Below, in pieces: positions 34,625-43,617 of a stretch of DNA of 64,000 nt. The notes beneath the pieces were generated by a model, which did not search any database, had not been told where the DNA came from, and was given only the letters and a program-made list of their open reading frames with translations. Made by a program: the position numbers and the translations under genes. Numbering within the stretch: the stretch's first letter is position 1; each line of letters begins with the position of its first letter. The DNA lies in the NCBI RefSeq assembly GCF_902459695.1, contig NZ_CABPRZ010000001.1:248001-312000 (forward strand). The letters are read 5' to 3'. The stretch is from Pandoraea terrae. Its GTDB lineage: Bacteria > Pseudomonadota > Gammaproteobacteria > Burkholderiales > Burkholderiaceae.

Positions 34625-34785
34625 CCAGGCTGTGTGAAAACGTTTTAGAGCAAGTTTGACAGTCAAATTCGGGGCGAAAATTCCGTTTCTACTTAAATTA
34701 CGGGGCCGCTGACCAACCATATGCTGGCAGATTTTACGTAGCAACGCAGACTTCAAAACGGCGCATGCGTTTTCACACAGACTGG
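34625..34785. mobile_element. 161-bp inverted-repeat element (MITE-like or IS remnant)
   Basis: CCAGGCTGTGTGAAAACG at 34625-34642 is inverted as CGTTTTCACACAGACTGG at 34768-34785, with one mismatch over 18 bases. The interior is AT-richer than the surroundings and carries no supported gene. Ends of the form CTGTGTGAAAACG resemble terminal repeats of transposable elements. No clear target-site duplication was found, so it may be a decayed copy. Confidence 0.55.
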
Positions 34786-34878
34786 ACCTTGACCCGACCA
34801 TGTACGGCGATGATTGCCACCTACGAAGCGGGATGCGCAGCCCGGGTTCAAAATCAAATCAGAGCCAACAACTTGGCG

Positions 34879-36144
34879 TTACCGGCTCATCAAGTACTTT
34901 GCAACAGCATCATAGGCCGGTAAGGAAGTCGCATCGTTAGCAGCGTTGGCGGCGACGGGATGGCTGGCGAACCGCGCTATCACGGCCTCGGCCTTTGGAT
35001 CAATATACAGTGCCTGGCCATAGACACCTCGGGCCATGAAGGCACCATGCTCATTATGGGTGTGCCACCACATGTCGTGGTAGCTCCAGCCAGTTAGTAA
35101 AGGATAACCCGCCTTGGCAAAGAACTCCTTGCTGGCACCGCGACGAATGTCGTCGACTGCCGCTTTTGGCAGGACCTGCTGCCCGTTGTACTGCCCATCG
35201 TTGCGGATCATTTCTCCAAACCGGGCCAGATCACGCAGCCCCGCATTGAGACCACCGCCAGCAAACGGCGTACCCGTAGAGTCGACCGTCATGTAGGCAT
35301 CCTGCTCAGCCCCCAGCTTGCTCCAGATACACTCGGAAAGCAGCTGTGCGACGCTTTTGCCACTCACCCTCGCCATAACCCAGCCCAAGGCGTCGGTATT
35401 GGCCGTGCGATAATGAAACGCCTCACCGTGAACCCCTTCTGGCTGCACGGTTTGCAGGAACTCGTAGTACGAGCGCGGCCCGGTGTAGTCTTTCGGCTTT
35501 GGCAGAGGGTTACCGGCGGCGGCATGCGCCCAGACGTCAGCCTTCGGGTCGGCGTAGTTCTCGCTGAAGCGTATGCCCGTGGTCATGTCCATCAACTGGC
35601 GCACAGTCGCACTGCCAAACGCCGACTTGCCCAGCTCCGGCACGTACTCAACCACCTTGCGATCGGGATCAAGCGTGCCGTCGGCCACCATCATCGCCGC
35701 CAGCGTACCGACGAAGGTCTTAGTCACCGACATCGCCGCATGCTGCCCTTCGGGCTTCAATGCGCCAAAATAACGCTCGTACACGACGCGCCCTTTGTGC
35801 AGCACGACGATGCCATCGGTGTAGTTCGCCAACAACGAATCGCGCCAGGTCATCGGACGATCACTGCCCATCGGAACAAAACTCACCTCATCAATACCCG
35901 CCTGCAGCGAACGCTCAAGCGTGTTGGGTGCGCCAATGCCACGCGACACGTTAGTTGTCGGCATCAACTCCCTGAAGTGCGCGACACTCCAACGCATCTG
36001 CGGATACTGAAAGTAACTGCCATCCTCGAAACGAATGATGCGCTCGGGCGGTGGTGGCGACCCGACCATCCAGCTCATTTTGGCCGGGTCACTTTCCAGC
36101 GCATCGGCGGCGGGTGAATTACTGAATGCGGCACTCGGCATCAT
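34879..36144 (-). CDS. Serine hydrolase, beta-lactamase / NylB (6-aminohexanoate-dimer hydrolase) family
   Basis: The 421-residue protein belongs to the penicillin-binding-protein-like serine hydrolases. The nucleophile SVTK is at 139-142, the YRTANTDAL segment supplies the Tyr-type second motif, and the C-terminal part has WWHTHNEHGAFMARGVYGQ, close to NylB and related carboxylesterases. Substrates range from esters to 6-aminohexanoate amides. The readable frame begins at MMPSAAFSNSPAADA, which looks like the end of a signal peptide whose start lies upstream in another frame (see findings). The gene may therefore be damaged. Confidence 0.82.
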   Translation of the reverse strand: MMPSAAFSNSPAADALESDPAKMSWMVGSPPPPERIIRFEDGSYFQYPQMRWSVAHFRELMPTTNVSRGIGAPNTLERSLQAGIDEVSFVPMGSDRPMTWRDSLLANYTDGIVVLHKGRVVYERYFGALKPEGQHAAMSVTKTFVGTLAAMMVADGTLDPDRKVVEYVPELGKSAFGSATVRQLMDMTTGIRFSENYADPKADVWAHAAAGNPLPKPKDYTGPRSYYEFLQTVQPEGVHGEAFHYRTANTDALGWVMARVSGKSVAQLLSECIWSKLGAEQDAYMTVDSTGTPFAGGGLNAGLRDLARFGEMIRNDGQYNGQQVLPKAAVDDIRRGASKEFFAKAGYPLLTGWSYHDMWWHTHNEHGAFMARGVYGQALYIDPKAEAVIARFASHPVAANAANDATSLPAYDAVAKYLMSR

Positions 36145-36484
36145 GAACGCCAGCCTGCATAAACGAGGGGAACAGGAACAACGCGTTGCATCCGACCAAG
36201 CTTCATAGCTCGACTCCCTTTTGACTTATCGTCACCAAGGCGATAAACGCATTCAGCCTTTGGCTTTAACTTGCCATGGTACGTCGTGGTAATACGTTTG
36301 AAACACGGCCGTTTGGACTAGGGCCTTGGTTCAAAATGAGAACGTCTCATAGTCTTATCGGACGATGTTTATCTTCCTCACAGGGTAAAAATAGGGCTCG
36401 GTTTTCGGCCATCTTCCACGTTCACCGTGCCACGGCGACTTGGTCATGGATTGATTAAACAACTAGAAAAGAGACGCTAACGTA

Positions 36485-38224
36485 ATGACAAGCACGGAGT
36501 ATCACGCGGGCTTCGACGATGCAATCAGCGTTTTGACAGCGCCTGGGGCACCGTTTGAGATGCGTACCGTCGAGGTCCAGGGCCATCCTTGCCGAGTCTT
36601 TTGCAACGGTCCGCAGAACTTGTGCGACATCTATCGACTTGCTTCAACGCATGCTCAACGGACCCTCACCGTCATCGATGACCAACTGATGTCCTATGCC
36701 GAAGTCTTTGGCAAGGCGGCTGCGCTTGGGCAGTTCCTCACAGAGAAAATCGGCAAGCCGAACGTGCACGGCAACCGGATTGCGATCGTCATGAGCAACC
36801 GACCCGAATGGATGATCTCGTTCATTGCAGTGACGGCAATAGGTGCTACCGCCGTGCTGGTCAACAGCCGCGGAACGATGGCGGAAGTCGAAGCGGCGCT
36901 GGATGAGACAGACAGCGTCATGGTCATCGCCGACGAGCGACGAGCGCATCTGCTGGCAGCTGGCGACAAATCGTGCCCGATGATTGTTGTCAGCAATGGC
37001 GAAACGGACAGCACCGCGCGACTCGGTAACTTCAGCTTCACCGAGGTAACGCACGGCTGGGCGCGCGCGACGCTCGAACCGGTTTCGGTGCAACCCGATG
37101 ACGAAGCAATCGTCATGTTCACCTCCGGAACCACGGGTAAATCGAAAGCAGCGCTCTTCAGCCACCGCAGTGTGCTGACAGGGCTGGCCCACATCCAACT
37201 GTCAGGCGCACTGGTTCGCCCGCATATCGTCGCGCTTCGAGGTGTGGATGCCTTCGGGGCAGCTGAGGCCCATCAACCCGCGTCACTGCTGGCTTTTCCA
37301 CTGTTTCGCGTTAGCGGCTGCTACGCGGTGTTCCTGACTAGCCTGATGCGCGGCGGCAAGATTGTCATCCTGCCCAAATGGGACGCGGCCGTCGCGCTGA
37401 CGCTGATTGCGCAAGAGCACATCGCGTCATTCTCCGGCGCACCGGCGATGTATTGGGACATGCTACGCCTGGATCGGAGCGGACGGCGCTTCAATTCCCT
37501 GCTTTCGGTTGGTGTCGGTGGCCAGGCGTTGGCACCGGCACTCTACAAGGAGATTGCCACGGCCTTTCCACTAGCAGTGCTCGGTGTTGGATACGGCATG
37601 ACCGAGTGCGGTGGGACGGTGTGCGCTATCGCCGGTGAGGAGTTGGACAGCCATGTGACGGCGTCCGGGAGAGTGTTCCCTTCCGTCGATATCAGGATCG
37701 TGAATGAAGAGGATGTTGAAGTCCCCCTCGGTGAGCCAGGCGAAATTCTCGTGCGTGGCGCCATGCTGATGCGTGAGTACTGCAAGCAGGCACATGCCAC
37801 GGCGGAAGTCTTGCAGGAAGGTTGGTTGAGAACCGGCGACATCGGCCGACTGGATGCAGAAGGTTATCTACACGTCGTCGATCGCAAAAAATACATTGTC
37901 ATCTCGGGCGGTGAAAACATCTCATGCAACGAGGTGGAGGCTGCAGTCATGGAGCATGGCTGCGTTGCACAGACCGCCGCCTTCGGCGTGCCAGATGATC
38001 GGCTCGGGGAACAGATCGTGGTCGCTGTCGTGCTGATCGAAGGCAAAGCGCTTTCGGAGCACGCCTTGAAGCAGCACCTAGGCGAGCGACTCGCCGCCTA
38101 TAAAGTGCCTCGGCGCGTTGTGTTTCTTGCATCGTTGCCCGTCAATTCGACCCAAAAAGTCATGCGTCATGAATTGCGTCGACAAATTCTTGCGCAAGTC
38201 GATGGCGCTACCGGCACCGTCTAA
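36485..38224 (+). CDS. Class I adenylate-forming acyl-CoA synthetase
   Basis: This 579-residue ANL-superfamily enzyme activates a carboxylic acid to acyl-AMP and then acyl-CoA. The P-loop-like TSGTTGKSK is at about 213-221. YGMTECGG, GWLRTGDIGRLDAEGYLHVVDR, the hinge, and the C-terminal catalytic Lys in NSTQKVMRHEL are all intact. The acid is unknown; the sequence resembles the broad fatty-acyl/aryl-acid group. The ribosome site (AAAGAGA) is weak. An SDR gene follows after 40 bases and probably forms an operon with it. Confidence 0.9.
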   Translation: MTSTEYHAGFDDAISVLTAPGAPFEMRTVEVQGHPCRVFCNGPQNLCDIYRLASTHAQRTLTVIDDQLMSYAEVFGKAAALGQFLTEKIGKPNVHGNRIAIVMSNRPEWMISFIAVTAIGATAVLVNSRGTMAEVEAALDETDSVMVIADERRAHLLAAGDKSCPMIVVSNGETDSTARLGNFSFTEVTHGWARATLEPVSVQPDDEAIVMFTSGTTGKSKAALFSHRSVLTGLAHIQLSGALVRPHIVALRGVDAFGAAEAHQPASLLAFPLFRVSGCYAVFLTSLMRGGKIVILPKWDAAVALTLIAQEHIASFSGAPAMYWDMLRLDRSGRRFNSLLSVGVGGQALAPALYKEIATAFPLAVLGVGYGMTECGGTVCAIAGEELDSHVTASGRVFPSVDIRIVNEEDVEVPLGEPGEILVRGAMLMREYCKQAHATAEVLQEGWLRTGDIGRLDAEGYLHVVDRKKYIVISGGENISCNEVEAAVMEHGCVAQTAAFGVPDDRLGEQIVVAVVLIEGKALSEHALKQHLGERLAAYKVPRRVVFLASLPVNSTQKVMRHELRRQILAQVDGATGTV

Positions 38225-38264
38225 CGCAACACCCAGCGTTTTACACTCAGAGGGGAGAGGTGAC

Positions 38265-39098
38265 ATGTCGTACATTTTGACCGGTTTTGAAGGCAAGGTT
38301 GCAGTAGTCACCGGCGCAGGCCGAATGCGTAGCATCGGCCGACCGATTGCGTTGGCGTTGGCTCAAGCGGGTTGCGACGTCGTGTTGACGGGCACAGGAC
38401 GCCCTGCGGAGCAGTATCCTGAGGACGAGCGCGAGGTGAACTGGCGCGATATCGAATCGGTGGCCGACGAAATTCGCCAGATCGGCCGGCGCGCCTTGCC
38501 GGTGGTTTCCGACGTCAGCAACCCGGAGTCGGTGGATGCGCTGCTAGAGCGTGTGGTAGACGAATTCGGCCGAGTGGACTTCCTGGTGAACAACGCCGGC
38601 GCAACGCGCGGCGGTGATCGCGTGCCAGCTACAGAGATGTCGATCGAAACCTGGCAACGGGTGATGAACACCAACCTGAACGGCACATTCTACATGTCTC
38701 GTGCGTTTGCGAGGCGCATGGGCGAACAAGGTGAGGGTGGAGCAATCATCAACATTTCGTCGCTCGCGGCGCAACTGCTGGCCCCCGATACCAGCGCATA
38801 TGCCACCACGAAAGTTGCTATCAACGGACTGACGACCATCATGGCACGGGAACTGGGGCCAAAGAAAATTCGAGTAAACGTCGTTGCTCCCGGGATCGTC
38901 GAGACGAGCCGACTGGACGACGTACCGCGGGGTAAGGTGTGGGACGACATGATTGCTGCCTACATCTCCCTGGGACGCGCAGGTACTGGCGAAGACATCG
39001 CACACCTGGTCGCGTTCCTGTGCAGTGATCAAGGCGAATGGATCACCGGACAGAACATCTATGTTGACGGTGGCCATCTTCCAACGCCACGACGTTAG
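38265..39098 (+). CDS. SDR-family oxidoreductase
   Basis: The 277-residue short-chain dehydrogenase begins behind GGGGAGAGG. It has the nucleotide-binding TGAGRMRSIGRP segment, in which the glycine motif is expanded, NNAGATRGG, and a SSLAAQLLAPDTSAYATTK catalytic stretch with the Ser, Tyr and Lys in place, then VAPGIVET. The C-terminal QNIYVDGG is typical. With the acyl-CoA synthetase upstream, a 3-hydroxyacyl-CoA type dehydrogenation is conceivable, but only general NAD(P) oxidoreductase activity is supported. Confidence 0.9.
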   Translation: MSYILTGFEGKVAVVTGAGRMRSIGRPIALALAQAGCDVVLTGTGRPAEQYPEDEREVNWRDIESVADEIRQIGRRALPVVSDVSNPESVDALLERVVDEFGRVDFLVNNAGATRGGDRVPATEMSIETWQRVMNTNLNGTFYMSRAFARRMGEQGEGGAIINISSLAAQLLAPDTSAYATTKVAINGLTTIMARELGPKKIRVNVVAPGIVETSRLDDVPRGKVWDDMIAAYISLGRAGTGEDIAHLVAFLCSDQGEWITGQNIYVDGGHLPTPRR

Positions 39099-39128
39099 GG
39101 GCCGTTAGATGCCTTTTGCGAAGGGCCG

Positions 39129-39344
39129 CTATGGGTCCAGGCTGTGGAACTGGACGCGGTTCGGTCGGATCACGCAACTTGGCGATGTCGCTGAGTTGAG
39201 TTTGGCTGTGCGTAGAATGATCCATGCCCTTGTCATGTCCAGGGTGGAAAACGCTTCGCTCGCCGCCCTGTAGTCGGCGTGAGCCACGCCGCCAAGAAAG
39301 CCGAAAAGGAGTATGACCGGGAGAATGCGCGCATAAGGTGCCAT
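39129..39344 (-). pseudogene. Possible remnant of a small secreted protein
   Basis: A 71-codon reading frame begins with a convincing signal peptide (MAPYARILPVILLFGFLGG, then VAHA-DY) and continues ADYRAASEAFSTLDMTRAW. That beginning resembles the start of Sel1-repeat secreted proteins (ADYxAAxxAFxxGD), but the repeats never follow and the C-terminal half has no recognisable composition. I read it as a frameshifted or truncated relic, with low confidence. The rest of the gap 39,099-39,890 shows nothing I can support. Confidence 0.3.
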
Positions 39345-39890
39345 CCCTGGAGTTCTTCCGCTGCCCGCAGTGCGGCGCCAGAAATCCAGTAGTCCGGTGT
39401 AATCTTCCCGACGGTGCAGTAGAGTTTGAGCAGGCCGCCGCGGGTTCGGATGGGACATCACAATAGCGGTCGCGTGAGGTTCGGCGCAAGCGCGACAGAA
39501 ACCAGTGAGAGCCCCATCTGTCGACAAAGCGTAAGCGAGGCATCTGTTGGCACGCCAAGCTTAACTGCGACGGGCGGCAGCATTTTCACCGGTGTTGGCA
39601 CTAGCCTACGTCGGCCCGCCTATTCGGCCCCCCCGGGACTGTGGGGGCATAGAATAAAGTGGCGCGGGATGTGACCGGTATTGATGCGAGTGGGGACCAT
39701 AGCGATCACCCGGCGCATAAAAAAACCGCCTCGATGCCGGGGCGGGGAATTCATGAGCTATTGGGAAGCACATGACGACAGGAGCGAAGATCCGGCTTGC
39801 CGGCCACAAAACGCCGGCACCAACTTATTCTTTCAGTGACTGACCTCCATCAATGACAGCCAGTCCGATTCCAGTCGCCAATCGCGATGC

Positions 39891-40199
39891 TTAAGCACCC
39901 GAGAAAATGCGTTGGTTGATTTCGCCCGAAGCACGCGCTTGCGAAAGCGCCAGCTTCACGTCGGCACGGCTCACTTCCGAGGCCGGCGTGGCTCGCGACG
40001 GGTAGTTTTGATCGTTCAGTGCCACGAGGCCTTCGGCACGGGCTTGCGTCAGTTCGGCCTTCACTTCGGCACGGGTCAGGCCCTGACCTTGCTGGGCGAT
40101 TTCGGGGTAGTTGTTGCCATTGTCGGCAGCAAACGAAGCGCTGGCACCCAGCGAAAGGGCAGCGGCAACAACGGCGATGGCGATGTTCGAGCGGTTCAT
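39891..40199 (-). CDS. DUF4148 domain secreted protein
   Basis: The 102-residue protein has an AGGAGA site, a signal peptide (about 1-24, SASFA-A) and the DUF4148 pattern GLTRAEVKAELTQARAEGLVALND followed by a second copy-like SRADVKLALSQARASGEI. These small exported proteins are numerous in Burkholderiaceae and have no known function. The divergent gap to the next gene (40,200-40,514) shows no clear feature other than the likely promoters. Confidence 0.9.
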   Translation of the reverse strand: MNRSNIAIAVVAAALSLGASASFAADNGNNYPEIAQQGQGLTRAEVKAELTQARAEGLVALNDQNYPSRATPASEVSRADVKLALSQARASGEINQRIFSGA

Positions 40200-40514
40200 G
40201 GTGACTCTCCTGTCAGTTTGGTTAAGTGGCGACGCATTTGGTTTATGTTTTGCACCGCCGACAACTGAAGTCTATTGCGCCCCAACTCGGAGATAAATGC
40301 GACACTTTTCAATTGATTGTTGCTGATTTTGAGGTGAATTCGTGCGGAATGATCGAGCGACGGACCGCCTCCCTCCCTGTGCTGCCACCACATCGGCTCC
40401 GGCCATGTCCAATTGACAGTTATCACTTCCGGGTCTAAATTGTTCCGCAACCAGACCCGACAGCCCGCCATCGAGCGGGCTTTCGCACATTCGAGACTTG
40501 AAACAGGATGTGTG

Positions 40515-40748
40515 ATGTCTAAAAAGGCAGAACGACGTGCGCACGCCGCACGCCTGAGGAAGCTGCGTCAGCGCTTGTGCCGCCGCTGGTGGGGCCGTGA
40601 ACTTGATCCAAAGGAACTGGGACGTGCGTTTCACACACCCACTCCGTGTAGCTGCTGGATGTGCGGCAATCCACGCAGGCATTACCATGAGCGGACCATG
40701 CAGGAGCGCCGATGGATGCAGGAGGTGGGAGATGAGTCGTACGCGTAG
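40515..40748 (+). CDS. Small basic CxCxxC protein
   Basis: This 77-residue, strongly basic protein has a CSCWMC cluster (Cys45, Cys47, Cys50) followed by GNPRRHYHER. Short proteins with a CSCxxCGNPR core occur widely in proteobacteria and may bind zinc and nucleic acid, but I know of no assigned function. The motif and the composition favour a real gene over chance. The start MSKKAERR is chosen since the upstream 34 codons look non-coding. Confidence 0.62.
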   Translation: MSKKAERRAHAARLRKLRQRLCRRWWGRELDPKELGRAFHTPTPCSCWMCGNPRRHYHERTMQERRWMQEVGDESYA

Positions 40749-40966
40749 TCAGCGGGAGCGTAACGCTGAGGTCACATGTATGAAGGGGAGGGGCACCGGT
40801 ACGCGCCAGCGGCCGATCCTCCAGGCAGTGCGAACGCCGTTGCTCGAACCACGTCTTGAACCCGGAAGTCCTTGCCTTTCCCTGAAACTGGGCTATACCT
40901 GACAATCGGATGCGTCCGAAGTCCAGGTCGCCACTTTTGGTCAAGCGCAAGAAAAGGATGCGAATC

Positions 40967-41590
40967 ATGCACCACACAAAAGCATTCAGGCTGTGGGCCG
41001 GGCCAGACAGCACACGCGTGTTGCTGGGCGTTTTGGGAGCGGTGATGGCCAGTATTCCCGGCGTGGCGCGCGCGGCCTGTTATTGCGAATTTCCATCCGG
41101 CACGGAGACAATGGCCTACGGTACGCGAGCTGCATGCACCATCGTCATGTCCGAGGCCAACAAGACTTGTAATATCGCGTTCGCCGCTACCGGCGCAGAC
41201 CCTGGAATAGCGACGATGATGGCGCCGACGCGCGGCGAAGATTATGCGACTGAGGCCTACTCAATTTCGATTGAATATCTGACTTATATTCGCGACAGGA
41301 ATATAGACAAACTCACAAACCCGGAATACATCAAGAAAACTCTCCCGGCCCTTATGCGCGCGGGCTATTTAAGGAGAAACATGCCGGCCGAGTTAAAGGA
41401 GCTGGACGCTTCTGTTCTGGAGTTCGCTCAGACACAATCAAAACAAATTGGTGCCGTCTTTCAGGGGAAAATGCCAGAATATAAAGGCGAACGGAAGAAG
41501 CTTGAGTACCATGTGAGTAGGACTGCTGTGCAGTTAATCTTCGACAGGAAGATTAAAATTACAACCATTTTTATGCCAGAGCCAAGATAA
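40967..41590 (+). CDS. Unknown secreted protein (first of a two-gene unit)
   Basis: I do not recognise this 207-residue protein. It has a signal peptide (about 12-36, ending VARA-A) and then a short Cys-containing region (ACYCEF, AACTIV, KTCNIAF) that could form disulfides, followed by a largely helical, Lys/Glu-rich C-terminal half. AAGGA lies seven bases before the start. The second half is visibly AT-richer than flanking genes, suggesting transfer. A membrane protein gene begins five bases after its stop, so the two are probably co-transcribed and functionally linked. Confidence 0.6.
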   Translation: MHHTKAFRLWAGPDSTRVLLGVLGAVMASIPGVARAACYCEFPSGTETMAYGTRAACTIVMSEANKTCNIAFAATGADPGIATMMAPTRGEDYATEAYSISIEYLTYIRDRNIDKLTNPEYIKKTLPALMRAGYLRRNMPAELKELDASVLEFAQTQSKQIGAVFQGKMPEYKGERKKLEYHVSRTAVQLIFDRKIKITTIFMPEPR

Positions 41591-41595
41591 TAAAG

Positions 41596-42159
41596 ATGCG
41601 CGACCTATACGACTGCTGGAGGATGGAGCAATCGCTGGGTTTTATAATCATGGCGGGGGGCGTCGCAGCCGTCGTGACAGGCCTCGCGCTTTGGGCGCTT
41701 GTTTACTTTCCAATGAAAGCGGCGAAGGCCACCAACAGTGCTGGTGAAGCGGAGTTTGGCGAGGGTGTTGCAAAAATTGTCAAGGCAGTAAAGATTACGG
41801 GGCCGGCCGTTGGCCTACTCACCTTTCTGGCAGGTGTTGGTGCTATTTATCAGGGCGTGAAGTTCGCGTACGACAAAAGCGCGGGATACTACGCCCGCTC
41901 GATCAAGATGGAACCTCCTGCGCATGAATCGCTTGCATCGGTTAGAGACCTCCTCTCTGATGATAAACGCAGTCATGTACGTATAATCTTGCAAAAGGAA
42001 GCTGAAACATTTCCGGTTGAGGGTGCATTTTACGGCGAGTGCATACCTGACTTGCTTCAAAAGATATGCGGGCAGTATTCGGAAAAGCTGGAATGCATTC
42101 AGAATTATGACGACCGGTCAATAAAAATACAACTGAAACAGACCGCGCAGAGCGACTAA
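41596..42159 (+). CDS. Unknown two-helix membrane protein (second of a two-gene unit)
   Basis: The 187-residue protein is not recognised. Hydrophobic segments at about 13-38 and 70-90 predict two transmembrane helices with a short Ala/Lys-rich loop between, and a soluble C-terminal domain of about 95 residues (from KSAGYYARSIK) that contains four cysteines. AT content is above the local average, as in its partner. The pairing of one secreted and one membrane protein would fit a surface complex or a toxin-immunity pair, but nothing in the sequence decides this. Confidence 0.6.
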   Translation: MRDLYDCWRMEQSLGFIIMAGGVAAVVTGLALWALVYFPMKAAKATNSAGEAEFGEGVAKIVKAVKITGPAVGLLTFLAGVGAIYQGVKFAYDKSAGYYARSIKMEPPAHESLASVRDLLSDDKRSHVRIILQKEAETFPVEGAFYGECIPDLLQKICGQYSEKLECIQNYDDRSIKIQLKQTAQSD

Positions 42160-42272
42160 GTTCCGAGGCGGCAACAGCACAACAAAATCCACGCCGCGCC
42201 AGTGTGACTTCACGTAGAGAGAGATCATCAAGCGGGAGCGCCCGAGGTAGTGAGATATTCAGCGCACGTCGG

Positions 42273-43481
42273 TCAGGCCGGACTCTCAATCTGACGAGGA
42301 ACGAACCAACACATGACCAAAGGGAAGGTGGCCATGGCGGCGCCAGCAAAGAATGTAGTCGGAGCGCCAAATCGATCCCATAACCATCCCGCAGTCGCGC
42401 TCGCCAGAAGCATGCAAACGCCGCTCGCCAGGTTGAAGACGCCAAATGCGGTGCCGCGTAGTGCTGTTGGCGACGTTTCAGCGACCATGCCCGCGAGAAT
42501 TCCTTGCGTGAATCCCATATGAAGGCCCCACACGGCGACGCCGATGAACATCGTCGGAATTGACGCGGACACCCCCAGCAGCACATCCGCAACGATGAGC
42601 AACACCAGGCCGCAAGCAAGTAAGGCCCGCCGATCAAACTGGTCGGAGAGCAAGCCGACCGGATAGGCGGAAGCGGCGTACGCGAGACTCATTGCAACCA
42701 TGACTGCCGGAATCAACGCGAGATCGAGCCCGGTCTGCTGCGCACGTAAAACCAGAAACGCCTCACTGAAGCGCGCCAGCGTGAATATGGCGCCGATGGT
42801 CACGATGAACCAGTAGCGGGCCGGAAATTCGCGTAACGCTCGCCAGTGAAGTGGCGAGCGGAATCGATGTGTCCCGTGCTCGTGTTCCTGGTCATTAACG
42901 CCGAACAGGATCAGTGCGACGGCGATAAACGCCGGCACGACGGCAAACCACAGGACCGCGCGGATGTGATCCGCGAACCAAAACATCAACCCAATCGCCA
43001 GGAGCGGTCCAACAAAGGCGCCGATGGTGTCCATTGATTGCCGCAGTCCGAAGCATGCACCGCGTATCTCGGCGGGGGCAACATCCGCGACCAACGCATC
43101 GCGCGGCGCCCCTCGAATGCCTTTCCCGACGCGATCAAGCATGCGTGCGGTCGCGACTACTGCCGGTGTGCTTGCGAGTGGAAAGAGAGGCTTGGTAAGG
43201 GCGGCGAGGCCATAGCCAAGGAGTAGCAGTCCCTTTCGACGGCCCAGCCAGTCGCTAATCGCCCCGGAGAAGATCTTGACGATCATCGCGGTGGCTTCGG
43301 CGGCACCCTCTAACACGCCGAGGGCCGCAACGCTCATGCCCATAGTTGTCACCAGGTAGATCGGCAACAGCGCATGGACCAACTCAGACGACAAATCCAT
43401 GAATAGGCTTACAAACCCCAGCGCCCAGACGGTGCGAGGGATGGCGGGGCGCGAAATGAGCGGGGCCGGATTCACGGTCAT
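42273..43481 (-). CDS. MFS transporter (12 TM)
   Basis: The 402-residue protein has twelve predicted helices and an MFS motif A between helices 2 and 3 (GAISDWLGRRKGLLLLGYG). The segment DRVGKGIRGAPRDALVADVAP is characteristic of a group of uncharacterised MFS proteins often annotated as arabinose-efflux-like permeases. The substrate is unknown. It lies alone, convergent with the preceding unknown pair. Confidence 0.87.
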   Translation of the reverse strand: MTVNPAPLISRPAIPRTVWALGFVSLFMDLSSELVHALLPIYLVTTMGMSVAALGVLEGAAEATAMIVKIFSGAISDWLGRRKGLLLLGYGLAALTKPLFPLASTPAVVATARMLDRVGKGIRGAPRDALVADVAPAEIRGACFGLRQSMDTIGAFVGPLLAIGLMFWFADHIRAVLWFAVVPAFIAVALILFGVNDQEHEHGTHRFRSPLHWRALREFPARYWFIVTIGAIFTLARFSEAFLVLRAQQTGLDLALIPAVMVAMSLAYAASAYPVGLLSDQFDRRALLACGLVLLIVADVLLGVSASIPTMFIGVAVWGLHMGFTQGILAGMVAETSPTALRGTAFGVFNLASGVCMLLASATAGWLWDRFGAPTTFFAGAAMATFPLVMCWFVPRQIESPA

Positions 43482-43617
43482 CTCGATTCTGAGGACGGGA
43501 TCACGTTAAGAGGCGTCCCATTCTGCCACGCCGCCTCCGCGCCCGTCGTGATGTTCCGGCTGCGAGAGCTCGTCTCAGATCGCTTCGAGCCGCCCGAGCA
43601 GCGCGCGGCTCGACAGT

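Noticed and set aside
39426-39674. Plus-strand reading frame of about 80 codons
   Set aside because: No signal, motif or ribosome site; Ser/Gly/Arg-rich translation typical of non-coding GC-rich DNA.
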